DNA of 19,076 bases from Promethearchaeota archaeon. GTDB lineage: Archaea > Asgardarchaeota > Lokiarchaeia > Sigynarchaeales > SOKP01. The DNA is taken from the NCBI GenBank assembly GCA_019894735.1, contig JAGXOB010000038.1, positions 1 through 19,076 of the forward strand, in the 5' to 3' direction. Positions 1 through 6,128 of the stretch are shown here, piece after piece. A model generated the notes under the pieces. The model saw only the letters and a list, made by a program, of their open reading frames with translations, was not told the DNA's origin and searched no databases. Within the stretch, counting starts at the first letter, position 1. Every line of letters begins with the position of its first letter. A program made the position numbers and the translations under genes.

Positions 1-196
1 ATCTAGCACCCAGATCTAGCATTGCTGCACCATTATTTATCATATTCTTGATCGCTAATTCTAATTTTTTTGCACTATCGTATATAGAACCTTTATAGAA
101 TGATTCGGGACTCAAATTTATTACTCCCATAACGATAGTAGGATAATTGTCGCCAATTTCTAAGGAATTGTAAAACTTTGCATATATTTCATCCAT
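1..196 (-). CDS. Dihydropteroate synthase-like protein, N-terminal part only
   Basis: The reverse strand reads from an ATG at 196-194 off the left edge of the window, giving about 65 residues. After a short lead-in the translation has VMGVINLSPESFYKGS and then GAAMLDLGAR. These match the first two conserved blocks of the dihydropteroate synthase TIM barrel (the MGVIN-TPDSF strand and the GA-ILDIGGES strand), in the variant form seen in archaeal DHPS-like proteins. Known members condense a pterin with p-aminobenzoate or a related arylamine in folate or methanopterin synthesis. It lies head to head with cofE, so both sit beside a C1/F420 cofactor function. The catalytic C-terminal part is outside the window, so the exact role in folate versus methanopterin synthesis is open. 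Confidence 0.75.
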   Translation of the reverse strand, partial: MDEIYAKFYNSLEIGDNYPTIVMGVINLSPESFYKGSIYDSAKKLELAIKNMINNGAAMLDLGAR

Positions 197-251
197 GATC
201 AACGATATTTTAAAAAAAGTATATCAAATAAGTTTAATTCTTTTTATTATA
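197..251. promoter_or_regulatory. Divergent promoter between DHPS-like gene and cofE
   Basis: This 55-bp gap is almost pure A/T, with TATA-like stretches on both strands (ATTTTAAAAAAAG near 203-215 and TTTTTATTATAA near 239-250). It must carry both promoters, so leaders are short or absent. An alternative ATG for cofE at 195 overlaps the ATG of the opposite gene and would place coding sequence over this gap. Confidence 0.4.
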
Positions 252-1040
252 ATGGAGTTATTTGCACTGAAACTTCCTTTGATTAAACAACGAGACCCCC
301 TCCTTGATATAATTATATCAGAATTAGAAGAACAAGGAAAATCGCTAAAAGAAGGTGACATCGTCGTTATTGCAGAAAAAGTTGTTGCAACCTCCCAAGG
401 AAGAGTAGTTAATTTATCCGATGTAAAAAAAATTTCTCAAGAAGCCAAAGATCTTTCTGAACTTTACGATATGGACGAAAGATATGTAGAACTAATAATA
501 AGAGAGGCTTCAATGATCTTAGGCGGAATGACGCATGTCATATTAGCGAAAGTGAATGACTTTTTAATCGCTAATGCGGGAATAGATCATTCTAATGCGG
601 GACCTAATAAGGTCGTATTACTCCCAAACAACTTAAAGAAAGTAGTTTGGGAATTTCGCGCAATTTTAAAAAAGAAATACAACCTAAATGATTTTGGAGT
701 AATTATTGCGGACTCAAGGGTTCAGCCTCTTAGGAAGGGAACGATAGGAATTGCTATTGCAACGGCAGGATTTGAGCCAATAGAAGATTTAATAGGGCAT
801 CCCGATCTTTTCAATCGCCCTATGGAAATTACAACGAGGGCTGTAGCAGATGATTTAGCGAGCGCCGCACAATTTTTACTGAGTGAAGCAGATCAAAGAA
901 CACCAGTTGTAGTAATTAGGGGGAGTAATGTAGAATTCTCTGAAAATCCTTTAACAACTCCGGAAATGGCACCTGAAGAATGCCTTTATATGAATATATT
1001 TTCTAAATACTTACTGAAACATACGAAAAAAACCGATTAA
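252..1040 (+). CDS. cofE: Coenzyme F420-0:L-glutamate ligase
   Basis: A 262-residue protein beginning MELFALKLPLIKQRDPL. It adds L-glutamate residues to F420-0 in a GTP-dependent reaction, making the polyglutamate tail of coenzyme F420. The N-terminal block LKEGDIVVIAEKVVATSQGR is the most characteristic CofE segment. Further family-like parts are the central GIDHSNAGPNKVVLLP and the later DSRVQPLRKGTIGIAIATAG. Length agrees with the roughly 250 residues of the family. The open frame extends upstream to an ATG at 195, but those 19 extra residues are hydrophobic, lie over the divergent promoter, and are not part of the family, so the ATG at 252 is chosen. A T-run around 1096 follows the stop. 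Confidence 0.88.
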   Translation: MELFALKLPLIKQRDPLLDIIISELEEQGKSLKEGDIVVIAEKVVATSQGRVVNLSDVKKISQEAKDLSELYDMDERYVELIIREASMILGGMTHVILAKVNDFLIANAGIDHSNAGPNKVVLLPNNLKKVVWEFRAILKKKYNLNDFGVIIADSRVQPLRKGTIGIAIATAGFEPIEDLIGHPDLFNRPMEITTRAVADDLASAAQFLLSEADQRTPVVVIRGSNVEFSENPLTTPEMAPEECLYMNIFSKYLLKHTKKTD

Positions 1041-1438
1041 GAATCACCCTCGACAAAAACGGTAAATTTATTTCTACTACTCATTAAATACTCTGTTTTT
1101 TATTTAAATAAAAAAATTTGAAACTATTTTAAAAATTAGAGAATTTTGAATTCTAACGTAAATTTTAACTATTTCTAAAAACTTTATTATAAGATTATCT
1201 GAATAGAGCAATAGGTAAAGATCTTTAATATAAATCCCCTAATTTGCTTAAACTAAGACCTTATCTATCTTCTTATTCATTTTTAACCGTATCTATAGTT
1301 ATATTTGTATCACTTATTTAAGATCATGAATAATTGAAAACAGAACGTTTAAATACTTGATAATACATTGTAGATACTTAGAAACTCTGATTAAAATCAA
1401 TTTGAGTTAAAACAAAAAATAAAAAGATTTGTTAAAGG
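1041..1438. other. AT-rich spacer with terminator-like T-run and a promoter
   Basis: About 400 bp without a convincing gene. It contains a T-run at 1096-1101 suited to ending cofE transcription and a TATA-like box at 1348-1355. No tRNA fold, repeat array or open frame of note was seen in the rest. Confidence 0.5.
1348..1355 (+). promoter_or_regulatory. TATA box for the acidic microprotein
   Basis: TTTAAATA preceded by GAACG, a good archaeal BRE/TATA arrangement. A start of transcription about 25 bp downstream would leave a leader of roughly 60 nt before the ATG at 1439. Confidence 0.4.
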
Positions 1439-1570
1439 ATGTGTGTAGATGATATGGTAGAACATTTAAAAGGTAAAGATGAAGAAGAATGGGAAGATGA
1501 TGATGACGAGGGCGACGACGAAGAAGAATGGGACGATGATGATGAAGACACTCTAAGTTTCTATAATTAA
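1439..1570 (+). CDS. Extremely acidic 43-residue microprotein
   Basis: Starting MCVDDMVEHLKGK and ending DTLSFYN, this short frame has 21 Asp/Glu out of 24 residues between positions 14 and 37. That core is two imperfect copies of a unit DEEEW(E/D)DDDDE, with the two tryptophans 13 residues apart. A second in-frame ATG lies at 1454. A TATA box lies upstream and long T-runs (1608-1650) lie downstream, so it has its own transcription unit. I do not recognise a family. Short acidic tails of this kind in other proteins act as histone, ribosome or nucleic-acid mimics or as metal binders; any of these would be inference. The open frame on the opposite strand is a low-complexity His/Leu/Arg shadow. 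It could also be non-coding, since GAN-rich DNA stays open easily. Confidence 0.45.
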   Translation: MCVDDMVEHLKGKDEEEWEDDDDEGDDEEEWDDDDEDTLSFYN

Positions 1571-1607
1571 ACAAAGCACTATCATATACCACTAAGATTT
1601 TACTAAT

Positions 1608-1650
1608 TTTTTTTGATCTATTTTTTTTTTAATTTTTTTTTTAAATTAAA
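1608..1650 (+). terminator. T-rich terminator after the acidic microprotein
   Basis: Three successive T-runs of 8 to 12 bases follow the small gene on the plus strand, typical of archaeal intrinsic termination. The last lies inside the 3' end of the opposing deoxyhypusine synthase gene. Confidence 0.55.
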
Positions 1651-2663
1651 TTTAATTTTTGAAATAAACCAGTTATCAATATAGGTAAGGCAATTGTAGC
1701 GTCACACCAAACGCTCACATACTTAGATTCTGAAGAATATTTTCCCCATGATTTTGATTCAGAAATGGTACATCCAGATAAGCCCCCATCATATTCGGTA
1801 GCAGTGTGTATTCTAACAGAATATTTATAACCTTTTGTTTTCATTTTTTTTATTTGGTCTAATAAAGGAAAAATCTGTTGAGCCCAATTTCTTGGAACGC
1901 CACCACCGATTATTAGAGTTCCATGCTCTTCAAACTTTTTTATAATTTCGCCGAATTTCATGATATCGCCAAGGATATCAAATTTAAATTCGTAATCTTC
2001 TTTTAAAGAATAGACAATTAAATCTAAAGCTAATTCAGAATCAGATAAAGCCGGAACAAAAATGGGAATATTATTTTTTGCTGCTATTGATAAAATACAC
2101 CGTTTACTAATATTTTCACCCAGCTTTTTCAAGAATTCTGAAGGTGTTATATCTATTGATTTCTCTTGAAATATTTTCTTAATAATTAATAAGATTTCTT
2201 TTTCTGTTTTCAAATAACTTTCTTCTGGCAGGAAAACATCGTAAATCCGGTTTATTCTATGTCTATAGAGTTCATTATCATCAACATTAGAATTTCCTAC
2301 ATAATGACCTACATCTGTAAAGACATCAACTAAATCATGGATAACATTTGCACCAGTACTTACAATAACATCTATGAGATTTCTCTCTAGTAAAGCACAT
2401 ATAATTTCTCCCATTCCCGCAGGAACCATTGCTCCAGATAATGTTAAAACTGTTAGGATATTCTTTGAAGACACCATGTTATATAATACATCCAGAGCTT
2501 TACCGAGATTTCTGCCCTGAAATCCACAATATTTTAAGGATTTTAATACATCTTCTACACTTTTAATTTGATAAACATTGAAAGGAGATATTTTTTCAGT
2601 TAAAAAATCATCATTTGGCATATTAGGCATAGAATAATAATATCTTCCAAATTTTTTAAACAA
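1641..2663 (-). CDS. dys: Deoxyhypusine synthase
   Basis: Transfers the aminobutyl group of spermidine, using NAD, to a lysine of translation factor aIF5A, the first step of hypusine formation. The 340-residue product has the family's N-terminal GFQGRNLG block (residues 47-54), the NAD-binding strand LTLSGAMVPAGMG (73-85), VSTGANVIHD (101-110), and IIGGGVPRNW (251-260). Near the C-terminus, SWGK at 305-308 matches the position of the catalytic enzyme-intermediate lysine (Lys329 of the human enzyme), followed by DATIALP. The first possible start is TTG at 2663; an ATG at 2630 is an alternative. A TATA-like box at 2684-2697 would give an almost leaderless transcript beginning at the TTG, which favours that start. 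Divergent from the arginine decarboxylase gene. Confidence 0.88.
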   Translation of the reverse strand: MFKKFGRYYYSMPNMPNDDFLTEKISPFNVYQIKSVEDVLKSLKYCGFQGRNLGKALDVLYNMVSSKNILTVLTLSGAMVPAGMGEIICALLERNLIDVIVSTGANVIHDLVDVFTDVGHYVGNSNVDDNELYRHRINRIYDVFLPEESYLKTEKEILLIIKKIFQEKSIDITPSEFLKKLGENISKRCILSIAAKNNIPIFVPALSDSELALDLIVYSLKEDYEFKFDILGDIMKFGEIIKKFEEHGTLIIGGGVPRNWAQQIFPLLDQIKKMKTKGYKYSVRIHTATEYDGGLSGCTISESKSWGKYSSESKYVSVWCDATIALPILITGLFQKLNLI

Positions 2664-2683
2664 AACTAAATCATATAGTTAGA

Positions 2684-2697
2684 AATATTTTAAATAT
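2684..2697 (-). promoter_or_regulatory. TATA box of deoxyhypusine synthase gene
   Basis: On the minus strand TATTTAAAATATTT lies about 25-30 bp before the TTG start at 2663, the spacing expected for a leaderless or very short-leader archaeal transcript. Confidence 0.45.
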
Positions 2698-2833
2698 GTT
2701 TTGAGGTGATTAACTTTTACCTTCTCTTAGATCTCAATTATCTTAGAAAATCTACTTTCGCATTCATGAAATAGGATAAATTTGATTGAATCAGTCTTTT
2801 GCTTTTACAATTCTATATTGTGCTTAAAATAAA

Positions 2834-2845
2834 TTTAAATATAAA
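2834..2845 (+). promoter_or_regulatory. TATA box of arginine decarboxylase gene
   Basis: TTTAAATATAAA lies about 55 bp before the ATG; a second TATA-like stretch (TTTTTATATATTAAT, 2852-2866) is nearer. Either could drive the gene. Confidence 0.4.
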
Positions 2846-2896
2846 TAAGAGTTTTTATATATTAATTAATTGTTATAATAGCTTTATCATTAGAAT

Positions 2897-3445
2897 ATGT
2901 CACTTGTTCCCAAGAAGGTATTTTTTGTATCTGGTAAAGGATTTCATAAAATCAAATTAGCAGCTTTTGAACAAGCACTTAGAGATGCGGGTATTGAGAA
3001 ATATAATTTAGTGAGTGTGTCTTCAATCCTACCGCCTTTTTGTATTGAAATACTGAAAGAGGACGGTTTAAAACAATTACACCCGGGTCAAATTGTTCAT
3101 TGTGTGCTTGCAAGAGAAGAATCGAATGAGTATAATCGGCTTATCGCCTCATCAATCGGAGTGGCAAAACCCGCAGATAAGGGGCAATATGGCTACTTAA
3201 GTGAATATCACGCTTACGGAAAGAAACCTGAAACGGTAGCTGACACGGCTGAGGATTTAGCAGCAGAAATGCTTGCATCAACCCTTGGAATACCATTTGA
3301 TCCCGATCAAAATTATGATGAAAAAAAAGAAGTATATAAAATGGGTGGCAAAATAGTAGAAACTAAAAGTATAACTATCCATACTATAGTTAAAGAAGAG
3401 AATGAATGGGCATGTACTATAGCAGCCGCTATCTTTATTGTTTAG
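2897..3445 (+). CDS. pdaD: Pyruvoyl-dependent arginine decarboxylase
   Basis: A 182-residue proenzyme that decarboxylates arginine to agmatine, the archaeal entry to putrescine/spermidine and to agmatidine in tRNA-Ile. Family members cleave themselves between two serines, the second becoming the pyruvoyl group. Here the site is SVSSILPP, placing cleavage between Ser42 and Ser43 and giving a small beta chain of 42 residues and an alpha chain of about 140. The GYLSEYHA block supplies Glu103, equivalent to the catalytic glutamate of the Methanocaldococcus jannaschii enzyme. Length is close to that enzyme. It is divergent from deoxyhypusine synthase, whose spermidine substrate comes from this pathway. 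A run of T-rich sequence (3467-3489) follows. Confidence 0.9.
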   Translation: MSLVPKKVFFVSGKGFHKIKLAAFEQALRDAGIEKYNLVSVSSILPPFCIEILKEDGLKQLHPGQIVHCVLAREESNEYNRLIASSIGVAKPADKGQYGYLSEYHAYGKKPETVADTAEDLAAEMLASTLGIPFDPDQNYDEKKEVYKMGGKIVETKSITIHTIVKEENEWACTIAAAIFIV

Positions 3446-3466
3446 AATATTTAATTCTCAAATTGT

Positions 3467-3489
3467 CTTTTTCACTTGTTTTTTGTTTT
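3467..3489 (+). terminator. T-rich terminator after arginine decarboxylase
   Basis: Three T-runs of 4 to 6 bases within 23 bp, shortly after the stop at 3445 and before the asnS promoter. Confidence 0.4.
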
Positions 3490-3498
3490 AAAAGCTTA

Positions 3499-3560
3499 AA
3501 CTAATAACGAATCTCTTTTGATTAGTTACTTTTCTGAGTAGAAAATTAAGTATATATTTT
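3499..3560 (+). promoter_or_regulatory. asnS promoter with upstream inverted repeat
   Basis: AAGTATATATTTT at 3548-3560 is a strong TATA box about 33 bp from the ATG. Upstream, AACTAAT (3499-3505) and ATTAGTT (3521-3527) form a 7-bp inverted repeat with a 15-bp spacer, a possible regulator site. Confidence 0.4.
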
Positions 3561-3586
3561 CATCTTTATTTATTTAATTAGGTATC

Positions 3587-4888
3587 ATGAACGAATTAAA
3601 ATACATAACGATTGAAGAAGCTATTAAAACAAAACCTCAGATTGTAAATTTGAGAGGCTGGGTATATCGAGAACGCAAAAGTAATAAATTCGTGTTTCTA
3701 GTGCTTAGAGACGAGTCTGATATCATCCAGTGCGTTATTTCTAAAAGTAAAAACGCTGAACTTTTTGAAAAGGCTGAAAAATTGACGATTGAATCTTCCG
3801 TAAAAGTTTCGGGTGAATTGAAAGAAGATGTAAGAGCTCCCAGCGGATTTGAAGTTTCTGTATCGGAGCTAGAAATTGTACAGATCGCCGATCCGTTCCC
3901 AATTACTGAACACCAATCTCCGGAGCTTTTATATGATAATCGGCACTTGTGGATAAGATCAAGAAAACTCAACGCAGTTTTAAAAGTTCGACATACTGTA
4001 GTTGGAGCAATTCATGAATTTTTTAGAAGTAGGGGTTATTACGAATTTGATGCGCCCATTTTTCAACCAAGTCAATCTGAAGGAGGTGCTACACTTTTCG
4101 AGGTTAAATATTTTGATGATATTATGTATCTTAGTCAAACTTGGCAGTTGTACGCTGAGGCTGGAATATTCTCTCTGGGAAAGATATATAATATGGGACC
4201 AACATTCCGAGCTGAGAAGTCAAAAACATCGAGACATTTAGCAGAATTTTGGATGGCAGAAATGGAAGCCGCTTGGATGGAACTTGATGAACTTACGGAA
4301 GTTGCTAAGGATGAAATTAGATTTATTGTACAGGAAGTTTTAAACCGCAACAAAAAAGAACTTGAAATATTAGAGAGAGACATTAAGTTACTCGAACATT
4401 ACGCAGTAGCAGAATATCCTACTATTAAATACTCCGAAGCATTAGAAATCTTAAATAACAAATACGAGATGAATGTTCCATGGGGGAAAGACCTAAGAAC
4501 TATAGAAGAAGCAAAAATTGCTGATCATTTTAAAGTCCCAGTGATTGTAACGCACTATCCGACCGAAATAATGGGATTTTATAAACCTCCAAGCGATGAA
4601 AATCCAAAAGAAGCTCTTTGTTTTGATGCTTTAGCTCCAGAAGGATTCTGTGAGATTATAGGAGGATCCCAAAGGAGTCTACTCGTTGACGATATGAAAA
4701 AACGATTAGAAGCAGACGGCGAAGACTCTGAGAATTATGATTGGTACTTTGCACTGAGAAGTTATGGCAGTGTTCCTCACTCAGGTTACGGTTTAGGTGT
4801 AGAGCGTGTTGTTCAATGGATATGCGGTTTAGATAATATTAAGGACGCAATTCCCTTTCCCCGGACTTTAACAAGGAAGTCTCCGTGA
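3587..4888 (+). CDS. asnS: Asparaginyl-tRNA synthetase
   Basis: Class IIb aminoacyl-tRNA synthetase charging tRNA-Asn with asparagine. Residues 1-105 form the OB-fold anticodon-binding domain (LRGWVYRERKSNKFVFLVLRD is its first strands). The catalytic domain has motif 1 around FFRSRGYYEFDAP, motif 2 GPTFRAEKSKTSRHLAEFW, and motif 3 GYGLGVERVVQWI. The motif 2 form with HLAEFWMAEME and the C-terminal IPFPRT identify AsnRS rather than the related AspRS, which usually reads LFPRD there. Presence of the OB fold argues against the AsnRS-derived asparagine synthetase paralogue of some archaea. Length of 433 residues is normal. Its stop overlaps the left arm of an inverted repeat that starts the candidate RNA described next. 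Two GatAB genes lie about 1.2 kb downstream. Confidence 0.87.
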   Translation: MNELKYITIEEAIKTKPQIVNLRGWVYRERKSNKFVFLVLRDESDIIQCVISKSKNAELFEKAEKLTIESSVKVSGELKEDVRAPSGFEVSVSELEIVQIADPFPITEHQSPELLYDNRHLWIRSRKLNAVLKVRHTVVGAIHEFFRSRGYYEFDAPIFQPSQSEGGATLFEVKYFDDIMYLSQTWQLYAEAGIFSLGKIYNMGPTFRAEKSKTSRHLAEFWMAEMEAAWMELDELTEVAKDEIRFIVQEVLNRNKKELEILERDIKLLEHYAVAEYPTIKYSEALEILNNKYEMNVPWGKDLRTIEEAKIADHFKVPVIVTHYPTEIMGFYKPPSDENPKEALCFDALAPEGFCEIIGGSQRSLLVDDMKKRLEADGEDSENYDWYFALRSYGSVPHSGYGLGVERVVQWICGLDNIKDAIPFPRTLTRKSP

Positions 4889-4953
4889 GTAGGCTCCAGA
4901 TAAGGGCAAAGAGAGTCCCTCTACTTATCAGAGTGTCTTACTCCTCAACTCAC
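4885..4953 (+). ncRNA. Candidate structured RNA or complex 3' UTR after asnS
   Basis: This 69-bp stretch is clearly richer in G/C than the surrounding spacers and is packed with complementary arms. GTGAGT (4885-4890) pairs with ACTCAC (4948-4953), with AGG/CCT stacked inside across a 2-nt bulge. Within it, GATAAG (4899-4904) pairs with CTTATC (4924-4929), enclosing AGAG/CTCT (4912-4915 with 4919-4922). GAGT (4931-4934) can pair with ACTC (4940-4943), although that competes with the AGG/CCT pairing. The arrangement resembles a small multi-branch RNA. A T7 run at 5030-5036 could end the transcript. It is not a tRNA: no T-loop motif or CCA-proximal T-arm is present. It may instead be an asnS 3' UTR or an H/ACA-like guide. 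Confidence 0.35.
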
Positions 4954-5029
4954 ATATGGGGAGCGCTTAAAAGAAAGAATTTCAAGTATGTTTCTCTTCA
5001 ATTAAGTATCTAATCTCTTCAAATGGGAC

Positions 5030-5036
5030 TTTTTTT
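5030..5036 (+). terminator. T7 run ending the asnS / candidate RNA transcript
   Basis: Seven thymines directly before the 3' end of the opposing metallo-beta-lactamase gene; the only strong plus-strand T-run after asnS. Confidence 0.4.
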
Positions 5037-5037
5037 C

Positions 5038-5862
5038 CTAAATAAATCCACTTATTTTTAAACCATTTATCATATCATCCACAATAAATTCAAAAATTGT
5101 CTCATTCCAATATTTTGAATTTGGCATCAAAGTTTTGCAATATTTGCTTGTTATAGTCTTTATTGAAGGATTTTCATTATACCATTCAATTAAAGAGCTC
5201 TTTACTTTAAAGTATAGATCTTCCATTTCGTCTAATATTTGCTCAAAATGGTTATCTTTCCATACTCCAAAATGAGCTAAAGAGATGGAGCTTAGACTAT
5301 TCTTAATATTTCGTAATTTTTGAAATGATTTAAGGAGCTCGTTTTCATGAAAGTCCGGAGGCATGAGGGGAATATAAAAAGCGTCTGGATCTAATCGCAT
5401 ACTGACTGCATCTCCAATAAATATATTTCTATTTGATTTATCAAATAACGCAATAGAATCCATAGTATGTCCAAAAAAATTCATGACTTCTAGTTCCAAT
5501 CCATTTAAATCGATTATATCACCTTCTTTCAATGGAGTAATCCCTCCTTCAAAAGGAAAAGCAGTATGATCCCCTAATCCTTCAACCATTTTATCCGGAT
5601 GTCTTAAATTATCAACAGCATTTTCGGAAGCTAATACTTCTACATCTAGGTCTTTCATTAGTTTATTCAATTTTGAAAGCCCCTGAGCATGATCCCAATG
5701 GGAATGAGTTAATAAAATCTTATGAATAGGATAAAGACCGAAATCTTTGAGTTTTTTTATGTTTGTACGCGCTTTTAATGCATCTCCAGTGTCAATCATT
5801 AGTCGCATACCATCGTTTTCAATAATATAAATCGAAAGAAGTTTGGGTACTCCCATTGGCAT
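5038..5862 (-). CDS. Metallo-beta-lactamase-fold hydrolase
   Basis: A 274-residue protein from the ATG at 5862 with the zinc-binding signature THSHWDHAQG (residues 52-61), then FFGHTMDS, the metal-bridging aspartate in IFIGDAVS, and a late histidine in AHFGVW. These are the ligands of the glyoxalase II-like MBL superfamily, so a di-metal hydrolase is likely; the substrate cannot be told from sequence. The frame stays open upstream of 5862 to 5919, encoding SDNYYLIDGMPMG, which looks like the usual first beta strand of the fold, but no ATG, GTG or TTG occurs there, only ATA codons. The true N-terminus therefore probably lies upstream. It is convergent with asnS and divergent from gatA. Confidence 0.75.
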   Translation of the reverse strand: MPMGVPKLLSIYIIENDGMRLMIDTGDALKARTNIKKLKDFGLYPIHKILLTHSHWDHAQGLSKLNKLMKDLDVEVLASENAVDNLRHPDKMVEGLGDHTAFPFEGGITPLKEGDIIDLNGLELEVMNFFGHTMDSIALFDKSNRNIFIGDAVSMRLDPDAFYIPLMPPDFHENELLKSFQKLRNIKNSLSSISLAHFGVWKDNHFEQILDEMEDLYFKVKSSLIEWYNENPSIKTITSKYCKTLMPNSKYWNETIFEFIVDDMINGLKISGFI

Positions 5863-5954
5863 TCCATCTATAAGATAATAATTGTCACTAAACTTACCTT
5901 CAGAATTTATTATTACTATTTAAATCACCTTCCACTTTAGTGTTAAAATTTTTT

Positions 5955-6004
5955 ATGCTAAATTAATAAAGAAAAGAGTTTGTTTTGGATTTAAATTTTA
6001 GCAT
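5955..6004 (+). promoter_or_regulatory. gatA promoter flanked by an 8-bp inverted repeat
   Basis: ATTTAAAT at 5989-5996 is a TATA-like box. ATGCTAAA (5955-5962) and TTTAGCAT (5997-6004) are exact reverse complements on either side of it, which could be a regulator site or chance in AT-rich DNA. Confidence 0.3.
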
Positions 6005-6032
6005 GGAAATAGTAAAATGAATTGAATTAAAA

Positions 6033-6128
6033 ATGAGTAAAGTTTTTAGTTTTCCAGAATTTATAAGTTTGAAAAATAAGGATTATCTGTTTTTAATTGA
6101 TTCTCTTTTAGTGGTTTGGTGTCAATGA
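6033..6128 (+). CDS. Possible 31-residue leader peptide coupled to gatA
   Basis: An ATG at 6033, about 11 nt after the start of transcription predicted from the TATA box at 5989, opens a 31-codon frame (MSKVFSFPEF at the start, LLVVWCQ at the end). Its TGA overlaps the gatA ATG as ATGA, the classic arrangement for translational coupling. The product is short and hydrophobic with no recognised family; it is too short and unlike GatC. It may be a leader peptide or chance. Confidence 0.2.
   Translation: MSKVFSFPEFISLKNKDYLFLIDSLLVVWCQ

Noticed and set aside
195..251. N-terminal membrane anchor or signal on CofE
   Set aside because: The hydrophobic residues arise only if translation starts at 195, across the divergent promoter; known CofE proteins begin at the MELFALKL-like strand.
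1407..1592. Minus-strand 61-codon frame rich in His, Leu, Arg and Pro
   Set aside because: It is the mirror of the Asp/Glu/Trp codons of the acidic microprotein on the plus strand and has low-complexity composition.
3637..3972. Minus-strand frame of 111 codons inside asnS
   Set aside because: Serine/leucine-rich shadow of the AsnRS OB-fold coding sequence.
4885..4954. tRNA gene suggested by the 70-bp branched fold with an acceptor-like outer stem
   Set aside because: No T-loop motif, no T-arm next to the 3' arm of the outer stem, and no sensible anticodon loop.
6033..6128. Missing GatC in front of gatA
   Set aside because: The only frame there is 31 codons, hydrophobic, and lacks the helical GatC pattern of about 95 residues.
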